Positions 24,776-33,930 of a stretch of DNA of 64,000 bases are shown here, in pieces. The translations under genes and the position numbers were made by a program. The stretch lies in assembly GCA_963696405.1 (NCBI GenBank), contig CAVOJY010000007.1, positions 62,001-126,000 of the forward strand. Reading direction: 5' to 3'. Each line of letters begins with the position of its first letter. The stretch's first letter is position 1. Source of the DNA: CAVOJY01 sp963696405. GTDB lineage: Bacteria > Chloroflexota > Limnocylindria > Limnocylindrales > CSP1-4. The notes beneath the pieces are model-generated. The model worked only from the letters and a program-made list of their open reading frames with translations. It did no database searches and was not told where the DNA came from.

Positions 24776-26854
24776 TTGTCGATCGGCGTCACCGCCGAGA
24801 TCAAGTCGAAGCTCGACATCGTCGAGATCGTCGGCGAGAGCGTCCCCCTCAAGAAGGCGGGAACGACATTCAAGGGGCTCTGCCCGTTCCACGGCGAGCG
24901 GACGCCCTCGTTCGTGGTCACCCCTGCGCGGGAGAGCTGGCACTGCTTCGGCTGCGGCCTGGGCGGCGACGTCTTCAGCTTCGTCATGCAGCGCGAGGGG
25001 GTCGACTTCCCGGAGGCGTTGCGCCGGCTGGCCGCGAGGGCGGGGGTCGAGCTGGATGAGCGGACGAGCCGCGAGGACGCCCGGAAGAAGCGTCTGCGCG
25101 AGGTGATGGAGGCGGCGATCGCGTTCTACCACCAGGTGCTCACCGCGAGCCGGCACGGGCAGCCCGCGCTCGACTACCTGCGGGGGAGGGGGCTCACCGA
25201 CAAGACGATCGAGACGTTCCGCCTGGGCTGGGCGCCGGATGCCTGGGACCCGCTCACCCGCGCGCTCACCCGCAAGCGCGATGTGCGCGAGGACGAGCTG
25301 GAGGCGGCGGGCCTGGCAGTCCGCGGGCGGCGCCAGGGCGTCTACGACCGGTTCCGCGGCCGGATCATCTTCCCCATTCGCGACGCGTCCGGCAACGCCA
25401 CCGGGATGGGCGGCCGGTTGCTGCCCGGGGCCGGGGTTGCCGGCCGCACTGGGGCGGGCGGAGCCGACAAGGACGGCGACGCAGATCGCGGCCCCAAGTA
25501 CCTCAACTCTCCCGCGACCCCCCTCTTCGACAAGAGCCGCACCCTCTACCTCATCGACCGGGCGAAGGGCCCCATGCGCCGGTCCAAGCAGGCGGTCATC
25601 GTCGAGGGCTACACGGATGCCCTCATGGCCCACCAGGAGGGGTTCGAGAACGTCGTCGCCGGCCTCGGCACCGCGCTCACCGCCGGACAGGTCGAGCTGG
25701 TCACCCGCTACGCTCCGTCGATCGCGCTCGCGTACGACGTGGACCCGGCTGGGCAGAGCGCGGGCACCTTCGGCGCCACCGAGCTGAGCGCGCTCATCGG
25801 GGAGATCGGGCGGAGCGGCGCCAAGGTGGGCATCGCCGACGTCGGCGTCGTCCGCCTCCCCGAGGGCAAGGACCCCGACGAGGTCATCCGCGAGGACCGA
25901 GCCGCGTGGGAGGCGGCGGTCGCCGAGCCCCAGGGCATCGTGGACTACCTGATCGACTACTACGCCGGTCGTCACGACGTGCGCACGCCGCAGGGACGAA
26001 AGCGCCTCGTCGCGGCGATGGTGCCGACGCTGCGCGTCATTGGAGACCCCACGGTCCGCGACTACTACATGCAGCGCCTGGCGAACCGCAGTGGCATCGA
26101 AGTCCGTGTGCTGCGCGAGGAGATGGCCCGGCCGGCGTCCGTCGGTGGGCGCGGGGCGGGGCGAGGGGAGGGCGAACACGCCGGTTCGCGGATCACCGCC
26201 GACGCCGTGCTCGCCGCGCGCGATTCGGTGGACCCGGAGACCGCGCTGCGCGCCATCGACCCGATCGAGCAGACGCTTCTGCGACTCCTCCTGCGCTACC
26301 CGGAGCAGCAGCAGCGCCTCGAGAAGGAGCTGGCGCCCGAGCAGCTCCTCACAACCCCGGCCCGCGAGCTGTGGACACGGCTCCTGGCGGATCGAGCCGC
26401 GGTGGCCCCCGGCTCGTCCGGCTCCTTCGACCTGGCGGGCTTCGTCCGCGGCCTCGACCCGGAGCTGGGGATCCTCGCCCGTGCCCTTGTCACGCGCGAG
26501 GACGCGCCTGTTCCGGAACACCTCATCGGCCAGGGCGTCGACCAGTGCCTCGTCAGGCTCGATCAGCGCCGCCTCGCCGAGCACGTGGATTTCGTCCGCG
26601 CGGAGCTCGCCGAGGCCGAGGCGCGACACGACACCGGCGCCCACGATTCGCTCGTCGACCAGATTCGCACCCTCGAGCAGCAGCGAGCCGAGCTGGACCG
26701 CCGTGCGGCATCCATCACGGTCCTCACCCGCATCTCCCCCGCGCCGATCCCGTCTTCAAACGCGGACCCATCCGGACCCGCGGCCCCGTCCGCACCCGGG
26801 GACGCGTCTGCACTCCCAGCCTCGCCCGCCCCAGCCCCAGGAGGCCATCCGTGA
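24776..26854 (+). CDS. dnaG: DNA primase
   Basis: A 692-residue DnaG primase, which makes RNA primers at the replication fork. The zinc finger is CPFH at residues 36-39 paired with CFGC at 57-60. The catalytic TOPRIM domain has VIVEGYTDALM near residue 274 and AYDVDPAGQ near 320. A linker rich in Gly and Arg precedes the C-terminal DnaB-interacting helical domain, and the last 50 residues are Pro/Ser/Ala-rich. TTG 24776 is preferred because CGAGGA lies seven bases upstream; TTG 24770 is possible. Its stop overlaps the rpoD start by four bases. Confidence 0.95.
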   Translation: MSIGVTAEIKSKLDIVEIVGESVPLKKAGTTFKGLCPFHGERTPSFVVTPARESWHCFGCGLGGDVFSFVMQREGVDFPEALRRLAARAGVELDERTSREDARKKRLREVMEAAIAFYHQVLTASRHGQPALDYLRGRGLTDKTIETFRLGWAPDAWDPLTRALTRKRDVREDELEAAGLAVRGRRQGVYDRFRGRIIFPIRDASGNATGMGGRLLPGAGVAGRTGAGGADKDGDADRGPKYLNSPATPLFDKSRTLYLIDRAKGPMRRSKQAVIVEGYTDALMAHQEGFENVVAGLGTALTAGQVELVTRYAPSIALAYDVDPAGQSAGTFGATELSALIGEIGRSGAKVGIADVGVVRLPEGKDPDEVIREDRAAWEAAVAEPQGIVDYLIDYYAGRHDVRTPQGRKRLVAAMVPTLRVIGDPTVRDYYMQRLANRSGIEVRVLREEMARPASVGGRGAGRGEGEHAGSRITADAVLAARDSVDPETALRAIDPIEQTLLRLLLRYPEQQQRLEKELAPEQLLTTPARELWTRLLADRAAVAPGSSGSFDLAGFVRGLDPELGILARALVTREDAPVPEHLIGQGVDQCLVRLDQRRLAEHVDFVRAELAEAEARHDTGAHDSLVDQIRTLEQQRAELDRRAASITVLTRISPAPIPSSNADPSGPAAPSAPGDASALPASPAPAPGGHP

Positions 26855-28497
26855 CCGACCCCGGCGACAAGAACCTCGTCGCGTCCGTCCTCGAGCGCGA
26901 CAAGCGCCAGCCCGCCTACGAGGACGGCTTCATCGGCCCGAAAGAAGAGGGCGAAGAGGACGTCGTCCATGCCCCGGAGATCGCCCCCGCCGAGCTAGGC
27001 GTTGACGTCGCCGTCGAGGACGCCGGCGGCTGGCCGGAACCGCCCGCCAAACTCACCGTCGAGGAAGCCGACGAACCTACCCCGGAGGAGATCGAGGCCC
27101 TCACGGCCGACATGATCGGGATCGACGACCCGGTCCGCATGTACCTCAAGGAGATCGGCAAGGTCCCGCTCCTGACCGCGGAAGAGGAGGTCGTTCTCGC
27201 CAAGGCCATCGAGCTCGGCGAGCAGATCGCCGAGGAACCCTGGAAGGGGATCCTCCAGCTCTACGAGTGGACCAGGAACGACACCGAGCGTGTCACCCGG
27301 ACAAAACGCCCGCAGCACCGCCTGCCGTACGGCCCGGACGCGGAGCGAATCGTGGTCGCCGCGTTCATCCAGGCCGAGGCGGACGGCTCCCTGAGCGTGG
27401 TGCCCGACCTCCATCTCGTGCGGGCCCAGCGCGAGGCGACGGGGGAGGGGACCAAGGGCCTCCTCCGGGAAGCCAAGCACAAGGTCGCCGACTACAACGC
27501 GGCGGCCGATGCGGCCAAGTTCACGAGCCTCGTGGATTTCGCCTTCGTGGCCGTCCACAACGGCGACCTGGAGTCCCGCGACAACCCAGGCCTGCGAGCG
27601 CTCTACGACTGGTCGCGAGAGGTGGGCCACGAGTTCCTGCGCCGGTGGATCGGCGCCGAGAACGATGCTGAGCTCCTGCGCGAGATGGGTTGGGACCCGG
27701 CCGTGCCGGTGGGCACCAAGCTGCGCGACCGGCGGGGGACGCTCGTCCGGATGGGACGCGACGCGCGCGAGCAGCTGACGTCCGCCAACCTGCGACTTGT
27801 CGTGTCCATTGCCAAGAAGTACATCGGCCGCGGGATGAGCTTCCTCGACCTCATCCAGGAAGGCAACATCGGGCTCATCCGCGCGGTCGAGAAGTTCGAC
27901 TACGAGAAGGGCTACAAGTTCTCCACTTACGCCACGTGGTGGATCAGACAGGCCATCACCCGAGCCATTGCGGACCAGGCCCGCACGATCCGCATTCCCG
28001 TGCACATGGTGGAGACGATCAACCGGCTCATCCGCGTTTCCCGGGGTCTCCTCCAGGAGCTCGGCCGCGAGCCCACGGTCGAGGAGATCGCCGAGGCCAT
28101 GTCGCGCGGCCAGGAGGTCCTGGTCACGCCGGACAAGGTCCGGGAGATCATCAAGGTCTCGCAGGAGCCCGTGTCGCTCGAGACGCCGATCGGCGAGGAG
28201 GAGGATTCGCACCTCGGCGACTTCATCGAGGATCGAGCCGCCCTCGCGCCAGCGGAGGCGGCCTCGCATCAGCTGCTCAAGGAGCAGGTGGAGGCGGTGC
28301 TCGACTCGCTGACCGGCCGCGAGCGACGGGTGCTCCAGCTGCGCTTCGGCCTCGAGGACGGCCGCGCGCGGACCCTCGAAGAGGTGGGCAAGGAGTTCAA
28401 CGTCACCAGGGAGCGCATCCGCCAGATCGAGGCGAAGGCGCTCCGCAAGCTCCGCCACCCCTCGCGCTCCCGCAAACTCAAGGACTACCTGGAATAG
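26851..28497 (+). CDS. rpoD: Primary sigma factor RpoD (sigma-70)
   Basis: A 548-residue housekeeping sigma factor. Region 1.2 is DDPVRMYLKEIGKVPLLTAEEE near residue 92. Region 2 (LTSANLRLVVSIAKKYIGRG through TYATWWIRQAITRA) starts near residue 309 and recognises the -10 box; region 3 follows with RIPVHMVETINRL; region 4.2 (TLEEVGKEFNVTRERIRQIEAKALRKLR) ends the protein and reads the -35 box. About 185 residues of non-conserved sequence separate regions 1.2 and 2. GTG is the start, overlapping dnaG by GTGA, with AGGAGG six bases upstream. Confidence 0.96.
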   Translation: MTDPGDKNLVASVLERDKRQPAYEDGFIGPKEEGEEDVVHAPEIAPAELGVDVAVEDAGGWPEPPAKLTVEEADEPTPEEIEALTADMIGIDDPVRMYLKEIGKVPLLTAEEEVVLAKAIELGEQIAEEPWKGILQLYEWTRNDTERVTRTKRPQHRLPYGPDAERIVVAAFIQAEADGSLSVVPDLHLVRAQREATGEGTKGLLREAKHKVADYNAAADAAKFTSLVDFAFVAVHNGDLESRDNPGLRALYDWSREVGHEFLRRWIGAENDAELLREMGWDPAVPVGTKLRDRRGTLVRMGRDAREQLTSANLRLVVSIAKKYIGRGMSFLDLIQEGNIGLIRAVEKFDYEKGYKFSTYATWWIRQAITRAIADQARTIRIPVHMVETINRLIRVSRGLLQELGREPTVEEIAEAMSRGQEVLVTPDKVREIIKVSQEPVSLETPIGEEEDSHLGDFIEDRAALAPAEAASHQLLKEQVEAVLDSLTGRERRVLQLRFGLEDGRARTLEEVGKEFNVTRERIRQIEAKALRKLRHPSRSRKLKDYLE

Positions 28498-28817
28498 CGC
28501 TGTGCGCGTGAATGCACCCACCTCGAGCCGCCACAGCCGCTCGGTGACCCAGGGCGCCCGGCGGTAGCGGGACTCGGGGGAGAGGCGGCCTCCGGCTCGA
28601 GCGTGATCTGCGAATGCACGCCCAAGCGGGCAGACCATCCCCGGACTTGCGTGAGGGGGAGGGGAAACGCATGAGCGATTTCGGCTCTTGACACCTGCCC
28701 GCGCGATGCAGCTCGACCGCCGGACACGGAGAGGCCACCGGGAGCCGGACGGGGGCAGGCGAGACGCCACCCGGTCGTCCGGGTGGCGTCCTCTGCTGCT
28801 CGTTGGTCGGGCGAAGA
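28498..28817. other. Gene-free region between rpoD and the Flp pilin gene
   Basis: The convergent ends of rpoD and the pilin gene are separated by 320 bases. The only clear structure is the 12-bp hairpin near the pilin end. I see no small ORF with a ribosome site and no RNA gene. Confidence 0.55.
28763..28790. terminator. Hairpin, likely bidirectional terminator
   Basis: A perfect 12-bp stem (GACGCCACCCGG and its complement) closes a TCGT tetraloop. It stands between converging genes, 27 bases past the pilin stop on the minus strand. A short pyrimidine run CTCT follows on the plus strand but there is no true T-tract, so termination without Rho is uncertain. Confidence 0.55.
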
Positions 28818-28982
28818 CTAGACCGACTGCCCGACCGTAGTGAGAAGGCCGCTGATCTGGCCGCCGAGGAAGATGAGCGCAACGATGGCGACGATGGCGA
28901 TCAGCACCAGGATCAGTGCATATTCGGCGAGTCCCTGGCCCTCCTCGCGGTCGAAGAGCGACAGGATGTACTGAACGAGCAC
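28818..28982 (-). CDS. Flp/type IVb pilin
   Basis: A 54-residue pilin, short enough to be missed by length cut-offs. After about 13 residues comes the Flp signature EEGQGLAEYALILVLIAIVA, in which the GLAEY motif follows the prepilin-peptidase site, then a single hydrophobic helix and a short polar end (GLLTTVGQSV). Flp pilins polymerise into tight-adherence (Tad) pili. GTG is the start, with AAAGGGGGT upstream. No tad assembly genes lie nearby, so the gene is orphaned in this window. Confidence 0.85.
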   Translation of the reverse strand: MLVQYILSLFDREEGQGLAEYALILVLIAIVAIVALIFLGGQISGLLTTVGQSV

Positions 28983-29216
28983 GATTGGCTACCCCCTTTC
29001 CCCGAAGTCTCGATCCGCAGATCGGTCCTCGCAGTATCGACGGGGGTCCTGCGCCAGTCGACTGGGACGGCCTGCATCGAACCACACCAGACCGTACTCG
29101 CGAGGCGATTAGCGGTGCAGGCGTGCACCGCTCGGTAATGGGACCGCCGGGGCAGGCCGCAAACGATCCCGGACAGGCCGGTTGCCCCGGTTGGACGTGC
29201 GCGAGCGGCGCACCCG

Positions 29217-29942
29217 TCAGGGGAGGAGGACGATCGCCCTGGCCGCGGTCGCGTCGTCGGGCGCGGTGACACCGAACGCCGTGTCGCCGCGGATGTAGAA
29301 GTACGCGCCGCCCTGGTCATCGGTCGAGGCGTTCTTGAAAACGTCGCGACCACCGAGGGACATCTGCTGGAGGTCCTCGCCGGCCTGTTGCGCGGAAGCC
29401 ACGAAGACGCGCTTCATTGCGCCCTCGTCTGCCCCGGCCACGCGGACCGCGAGGAAGACGACGTCGCCGGTCTGGCTGGAGGCGCCCGCGATGCTGAGAT
29501 CGGCAAGCGACTTTCCGACGCTCGCGAGGACCTGGGCCGTCTCCTCGCTTTGTCCGGCCGCTTCTGCGCCGCTCATGCTGAACTTCATGAGCTTCGTCCC
29601 ACCGTACTCGTTGGGCAGCAGAGCCTCGAGGTCCTTGGCGGTGGAGGGGAGCTGGAAGCTCGCGCCCGGGGCGTCGGACGGGGCGTCGGTGGCCTCGGCC
29701 GGGGATGCGTCGCTCATCGCGGGGCTCTCGATTGCCTCGGTCGCCGGAGCCTCGGTGGCGGGCGCCGCGGACATGGCAGGCGCGGGCGTCGCGGCGGGGG
29801 CGGCCGTGGTTGCCGGCGAGGCCGTCGGCCCGGCGCTGGTGGGCGATGCGGCCGGCGTGCCCGACGACGAGCTGCCGCACGCCGCGACGACGAGTGCGAG
29901 CGAGGCCGCGACGAGGGCGACCCGCGCACGTGTGGGTGTCAT
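29217..29942 (-). CDS. Ala/Pro/Ser-rich lipoprotein of unknown function
   Basis: A 241-residue secreted lipoprotein: signal peptide with lipobox VAAC, then about 75 residues of low-complexity Ala, Pro, Ser, Thr and Glu, then a globular domain of about 140 residues starting at FQLPSTAKDLEALLPNEYGG. The domain has no motif that I recognise. GGAG lies upstream of the ATG. It is divergent from the tRNA gene and upstream of the Flp pilin on the same strand, with 234 bases between, which is enough for a separate promoter. Confidence 0.72.
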   Translation of the reverse strand: MTPTRARVALVAASLALVVAACGSSSSGTPAASPTSAGPTASPATTAAPAATPAPAMSAAPATEAPATEAIESPAMSDASPAEATDAPSDAPGASFQLPSTAKDLEALLPNEYGGTKLMKFSMSGAEAAGQSEETAQVLASVGKSLADLSIAGASSQTGDVVFLAVRVAGADEGAMKRVFVASAQQAGEDLQQMSLGGRDVFKNASTDDQGGAYFYIRGDTAFGVTAPDDATAARAIVLLP

Positions 29943-30162
29943 GAATGCTCCTTCGGTCTACGGCGGCGGGGTGACGGGACTGCGGCACGGACCGGTGTGC
30001 GCGACAAGCCGTCAGGAGGCTTCTTGCCGACCCCCTGGGACCGGGCCATACAGCATATCATCGCCGGGCCGTATGGCCCTGCAGGCAACGCGAGCAAGGC
30101 GCAGAGAAGCACAGGGTCATGCCGCAGGTGGGTGCTCGGCTATACTGCCGGCGGGTTCGCGT

Positions 30163-30238
30163 TCCGGCGTAGCTCAGTCGGTAGAGCGGGCGGCTGTTAA
30201 CCGCTTGGTCGCAGGTTCGAGTCCTGCCGCCGGAGCCA
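30163..30238 (+). tRNA. tRNA-Asn (GTT)
   Basis: A complete 76-base tRNA. The acceptor arms TCCGGCG (30163-30169) and CGCCGGA (30228-30234) pair fully, the D arm is AGCTCAGTCGGTAGAGC, the anticodon GTT is at 30196-30198, and the T arm is GCAGGTTCGAGTCCTGC. The discriminator is G and CCA is encoded. A -10-like TATACT at 30141-30146 lies 17 bases upstream, with no clear -35. Confidence 0.97.
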
Positions 30239-30263
30239 CCTTTCATGCGAGCAGTTCGGTGCC

Positions 30264-31022
30264 ATGCGCCGTGCACGAAGGCCATTGGGTTCGCGCTGGG
30301 GCCCGGTTCCCGCGGGCGCCTTGACCATTCGTGGGTGGGTCCTGGTGTGCGCCCTCACGGCCGTCGCCGCCGAAGCGGCCGGGTGCGGCCCGGTTGTCAG
30401 CCGCCCGGGTCCCGAGAGGGAGGGGTCCATGCCCGCCGGCTCGGTCATCCCGCTGCCCAGCCCGCGTCTCGATGGCCCGATGTCGCTCGAGGAGACCTTG
30501 GGCCGGCGCCGGTCCGTGCGCTTCTTCAGCTCGGACCCGGTGTCACGGGCGGATGTGTCGCAACTCCTCTGGGCGGCGCAGGGCATCACCGATCCGAGTG
30601 GCAAGCGGACGGCGCCGTCCGCAGGGGCGCTCTATCCCCTCGAGACGTACGCCGTGACGCCGGACGGCATCTACCACTACGATCCGGGTGCCCATGCCCT
30701 CGTCATCGTCCGGCCGGGAGACCACCGGCAGGAGCTCTACGACGCGGCGCTCATGATGGACTCCGTGCGCCGGGCGCCGCTGACGATCGCCCTGGCCGCC
30801 GTCTATGCCCGGACCGAGGGGCGCTACGGCCGCGACCGTGCTCCACGGTACGTGCACTTCGAGGCCGGTCACGCGGCCCAGGACATCCTTCTCCAGGCCG
30901 TGGCGCTCGGGCTTGGCGCGGTGCCGATCGGCGCCTTCCTGGACGACGAGGTCGGCGAGGTCCTGGGGTTGACGTCTGACCAGAGTCCGCTCTACCTGGT
31001 GTCAATCGGGCACCCGGAGTAG
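30264..31022 (+). CDS. SagB/ThcOx-family nitroreductase-fold oxidoreductase
   Basis: A 252-residue FMN-dependent oxidoreductase of the SagB/ThcOx group. Family marks are RRRSVRFFSSDPVSRADVSQLLWAAQGIT (FMN phosphate site), TAPSAGALYPLETYAV and FEAGHAAQDILLQAVALGLGAVPIGAF. In azole-peptide pathways SagB oxidises azolines, but no precursor or cyclodehydratase gene is nearby, so a free-standing dehydrogenase is more likely. The N-terminus has a hydrophobic stretch ending AEAAGCG that may be a lipoprotein signal. Confidence 0.83.
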   Translation: MRRARRPLGSRWGPVPAGALTIRGWVLVCALTAVAAEAAGCGPVVSRPGPEREGSMPAGSVIPLPSPRLDGPMSLEETLGRRRSVRFFSSDPVSRADVSQLLWAAQGITDPSGKRTAPSAGALYPLETYAVTPDGIYHYDPGAHALVIVRPGDHRQELYDAALMMDSVRRAPLTIALAAVYARTEGRYGRDRAPRYVHFEAGHAAQDILLQAVALGLGAVPIGAFLDDEVGEVLGLTSDQSPLYLVSIGHPE

Positions 31023-31401
31023 GGAACCTGCCGGCGCGAGACGCCCGCAAATGGGGCCAGTCCAGCGCAAGACCCACGAGTCGGTTCGCCTCATCCGCAG
31101 CGGCCGCCCCACGAACCCCCCGGCGGCCGTCTTGGCGATCTCCCCAGCGGCTGCCGCGGCGCGGTACTGGGCCGCCGGCGGGCCTTCTCGGCAGTTCTCG
31201 ATATACTCCCCCCGTTCCGACAGGAAGACTGCTGGAAACCGCGAGGGAGGGAATGAGCATCTCGCGCCGCCCTGATCAATATGCAGTCCAACGCCCAGCT
31301 CAGGGCCTGCTTTCAGGTGCCAATATCTGCTCGTCTGATATTCATCAGATCCTCGCGACGTCGTTTGTTGGCGCGCAGCCCGCCACCCGCGGGCCGGATC
31401 G
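31023..31401. other. Gene-free region with AT-rich pocket
   Basis: These 379 bases carry no supported gene. The last third is distinctly AT-richer than its surroundings and contains TCTGAT and ATCAGA as a 6-bp inverted repeat with a 4-base spacer (31334-31349), next to a wider ATATC/GATAT pair. A TATACT-like -10 occurs near 31202. It may hold the promoter of the glycosylase/HAD gene. Confidence 0.45.
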
Positions 31402-32682
31402 TTGAGGAGCGACGGCGAGCGCTGGCACGGCCGGCGCTGTCCCTGGGCTGACGCGGACCCGCTCCTCGGGGCGTACCACGACCAGGAGCGCGGCCGGTTC
31501 CCCTCCACCGAGACTTCGCTGTTTGAGGCGCTCAGCCTCGAGATCCTCCAGGGCGGCTGCGCCTGGCGGGACATCCTGACTCGGCGGGAGGTACTCCGTC
31601 GGGCCTTCGCCGGCTTCGACCCCGACCAGCTGATCGAGGCGGGCGAGCCGCGGCTCAGCCGGGCCTGCCACACCGTCGGCCTCGACCGCCATCGCGGCCG
31701 GGTCCGGGCGGTGGTGCAGAACGCCCCCGTGCTGGTCGCTGCCCGGACCGAGTGGGGGAGCGGACCGGAGGATCGCGAGGCCTTCGGGAGGTGGCTCTGG
31801 GCGATGCCGCGCGAGCAGGTGCGCACCGAGCTGGGCAGCCGGTTCCACGCGGTCAGTGCGAGCGGCGCACGCAACTTCACTGAGGCGGTCGGCCTGGTTC
31901 CGCTCGGCCATGCGCCCGGCTGCTGGCGGGCGCGCGCGGTTATCCTCGACCTGGATGGGGTTGTCCTCGACTCCGAGATCTGGTGGCGCGAGGTTCGCGA
32001 GGAGATGCTGGCCGAGGTCGGGCGCACGTGGAGCGACGCCGACCAGGCCGCGGTCATGGGGCGAAATACCAGGCAATGGGCGGAGGTCATGGTCGAGCGG
32101 CACGGCCTTGGCGGCGACCCGGACGCCGTCGCGTCCGAGGTGATCCGGCGGATGGTGGAACGGTACCGGCGGCGCGGCGCCCCCGCCATAGATGGTGTCG
32201 CTGGCGCTGTGCGTGCGCTGGCTGATCGCCATCCGCTCGCGATCGCGAGCTCGGCCCCCCGCGAACTCATCGAGGTAGCGATCGAGTCGGCAGGACTCGC
32301 CGGGGTCTTCGAGGTGATCACCACGTCCGACGAGGTACCGGAGGGGAAGCCGGCACCCGACGTGTATCGGCTGACCGCCCGGCGGCTGGCCCTGCGGCCG
32401 TGCGACTGCGTGGTCGTGGAGGACACGCTGAACGGGGTGCTGGCCGCCAGGGGAGCCGGCATGGCCACGGTCCTCGTGCCGAACGCCGCGGTTCCACCCG
32501 CGCCCGGAGCACGTGAGAGTGCGACGGCTGTCCTCGACCGCCTCTCCGACCTGGATCCCGACGCGATCCTCGAGGCCTGGGACGCGTCCAGGCCGCGGCA
32601 CGCTGCCCCGGCCGCAGAGGGCGTTCGGTCCGACGCGCGTCCGATCGAGCGTGCCTGGCCGGGCGCCGCCCTGGACTGCTGA
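31402..32682 (+). CDS. 3-methyladenine DNA glycosylase I fused to a HAD phosphatase
   Basis: A 426-residue two-domain protein. Residues 12-178 are a Tag-type glycosylase that removes 3-methyladenine: RCPWADADPLLGAYHDQERG carries the first zinc Cys and His, LFEALSLEILQGGCAWRDIL the catalytic Glu region, and GHAPGCW the last His and Cys zinc ligands. The second domain starts directly (AVILDLDGVVLDSE, HAD motif I), with IASSAPRE (motif II), EGKPAPDVY (motif III Lys) and CVVVEDTLNG (motif IV), like phosphoglucomutase-type phosphatases. There is no linker and no internal start codon at the junction. TTG is the only available start. Confidence 0.8.
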   Translation: MRSDGERWHGRRCPWADADPLLGAYHDQERGRFPSTETSLFEALSLEILQGGCAWRDILTRREVLRRAFAGFDPDQLIEAGEPRLSRACHTVGLDRHRGRVRAVVQNAPVLVAARTEWGSGPEDREAFGRWLWAMPREQVRTELGSRFHAVSASGARNFTEAVGLVPLGHAPGCWRARAVILDLDGVVLDSEIWWREVREEMLAEVGRTWSDADQAAVMGRNTRQWAEVMVERHGLGGDPDAVASEVIRRMVERYRRRGAPAIDGVAGAVRALADRHPLAIASSAPRELIEVAIESAGLAGVFEVITTSDEVPEGKPAPDVYRLTARRLALRPCDCVVVEDTLNGVLAARGAGMATVLVPNAAVPPAPGARESATAVLDRLSDLDPDAILEAWDASRPRHAAPAAEGVRSDARPIERAWPGAALDC

Positions 32683-32699
32683 GTGCGATAATCCCGGTC

Positions 32700-33065
32700 G
32701 TGAGCACGACCGGCCTCGCCGCCACCCCGGAGCAGTACCGCAGTCGGCTGGATCAGCAGCCCGACCCCCAGATCGATGCGTGGGCCATCGAGCTCATGCG
32801 CGACCTCTCCATCCGCCGAGGCGTGCGCCCGGTGATCGACGGCTTCTGCCGGACGACCGGGCTTGACCGGCCGGGGTTCGAGCGGGTGTTCGCGGCCGGC
32901 GGTGGCGCCCCCTCCACGCTCGGATACACGGCCGGCGGGGAGCTGATGGTGCCGGCGATCGAGCTGTGGTGCCTGGTGCCCGGGCTCCGGCAGGAGCTCC
33001 CCGACGGCCGGGCGCGGCTCATTGACTACCTCGTGGCCAACTTCCACGAGATGACCTACACGTAG
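32700..33065 (+). CDS. Hypothetical conserved-looking protein
   Basis: I do not recognise this 121-residue soluble protein. It is mostly helical by composition, with WAIELMRDLSIRRGVRPVIDGFCRTTG and a C-terminal LIDYLVANFHEMTYT. GTG 32700 is taken as start. It lies 17 bases after the glycosylase/HAD gene and may be cotranscribed with it. The codon pattern matches that of its neighbours. Confidence 0.6.
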   Translation: MSTTGLAATPEQYRSRLDQQPDPQIDAWAIELMRDLSIRRGVRPVIDGFCRTTGLDRPGFERVFAAGGGAPSTLGYTAGGELMVPAIELWCLVPGLRQELPDGRARLIDYLVANFHEMTYT

Positions 33066-33104
33066 GGGACGCCGATCGAGTCGCCGCCACGGACCGGTCC
33101 GGCA

Positions 33105-33929
33105 GTGTCGAGCCTGCGGGCAGCTGTGGTCGTTCACCCCTTCCCATCGATCCTGAATGGCGCCGCAGTCGCGGCGATCGCGCTCGTCGCCGGCGGATCG
33201 CCTGCCGCCGCCGGAGTGGCGGCGGTGGCGATGACGGGCATCCAGTTTGGTATCGGGGCCCTGAACGACGTGCTCGACCTTGAGCGCGACAGGCTCGTCC
33301 AGCCGTCCAAGCCGCTGCCGGTGGGCTTGCTGACCAGGCGGTCCGCGGAGTTGATCGCTCTCGGGGCAGCCGCGATTGGGCTCGGGCTGTCGGCGCTCCT
33401 GGGCACCCCGGAGTTCCTCGTGGCCGCTGCCGGACTCGCGGTCGGGATCGCATATGACCTGCGGCTCAAGCGGACGCCGCTTGGCTGGCTGCCCTACGCT
33501 GCCGGTCTCCCGCTGCTCGTGGTGTTTGCCTGGCTGGCGGGCTCGGGCACGGTTCCCCCCGCGATGCCGACCCTTGTCCTGCTGGGGTTCCTCGCCGGCC
33601 TCGCCATCGCGCTGGCCAACGGGCTCGTGGACCTGGAGGCGGACGCTTCCACGCGGGGGAGGGGGCCAGCAACCTGGCTTGGCCGACGACGAGCGCTCAC
33701 GGTCCTGGCCGTGGTCGATGCGGCAATCCTGCTCTCCGCCTGGACGGTGGTTGTCGGTGACGTCGACGGACACGTGCTCATGTTCGCCGTCCTCGGATCG
33801 GCGGCCGTGGCCGCAGGCTGGATCGGCTCGAGCCGCGGCGCGCGCCGCTGGCGCGAGCGCGGATGGGAGGCCCAGGCCGTCGGGATCGCGCTCCTGGGGA
33901 CGGCCTGGCTGAGCGCCGTCGCGGCCTAG
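33105..33929 (+). CDS. UbiA-family prenyltransferase
   Basis: A second UbiA-superfamily protein, 274 residues and about eight helices. The first Asp motif is NDVLDLERD (about residues 53-61) followed by the conserved basic KPLPVG; the second is NGLVDLEADASTRGRG, with DxExD. It resembles the digeranylgeranylglyceryl/4-hydroxybenzoate branch in layout, but the acceptor is unknown. It is unlike the copy at 2895 in both motifs, so the two probably serve different substrates. It converges on parB, whose end lies two bases away. Confidence 0.82.
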   Translation: MSSLRAAVVVHPFPSILNGAAVAAIALVAGGSPAAAGVAAVAMTGIQFGIGALNDVLDLERDRLVQPSKPLPVGLLTRRSAELIALGAAAIGLGLSALLGTPEFLVAAAGLAVGIAYDLRLKRTPLGWLPYAAGLPLLVVFAWLAGSGTVPPAMPTLVLLGFLAGLAIALANGLVDLEADASTRGRGPATWLGRRRALTVLAVVDAAILLSAWTVVVGDVDGHVLMFAVLGSAAVAAGWIGSSRGARRWRERGWEAQAVGIALLGTAWLSAVAA

Positions 33930-33930
33930 A

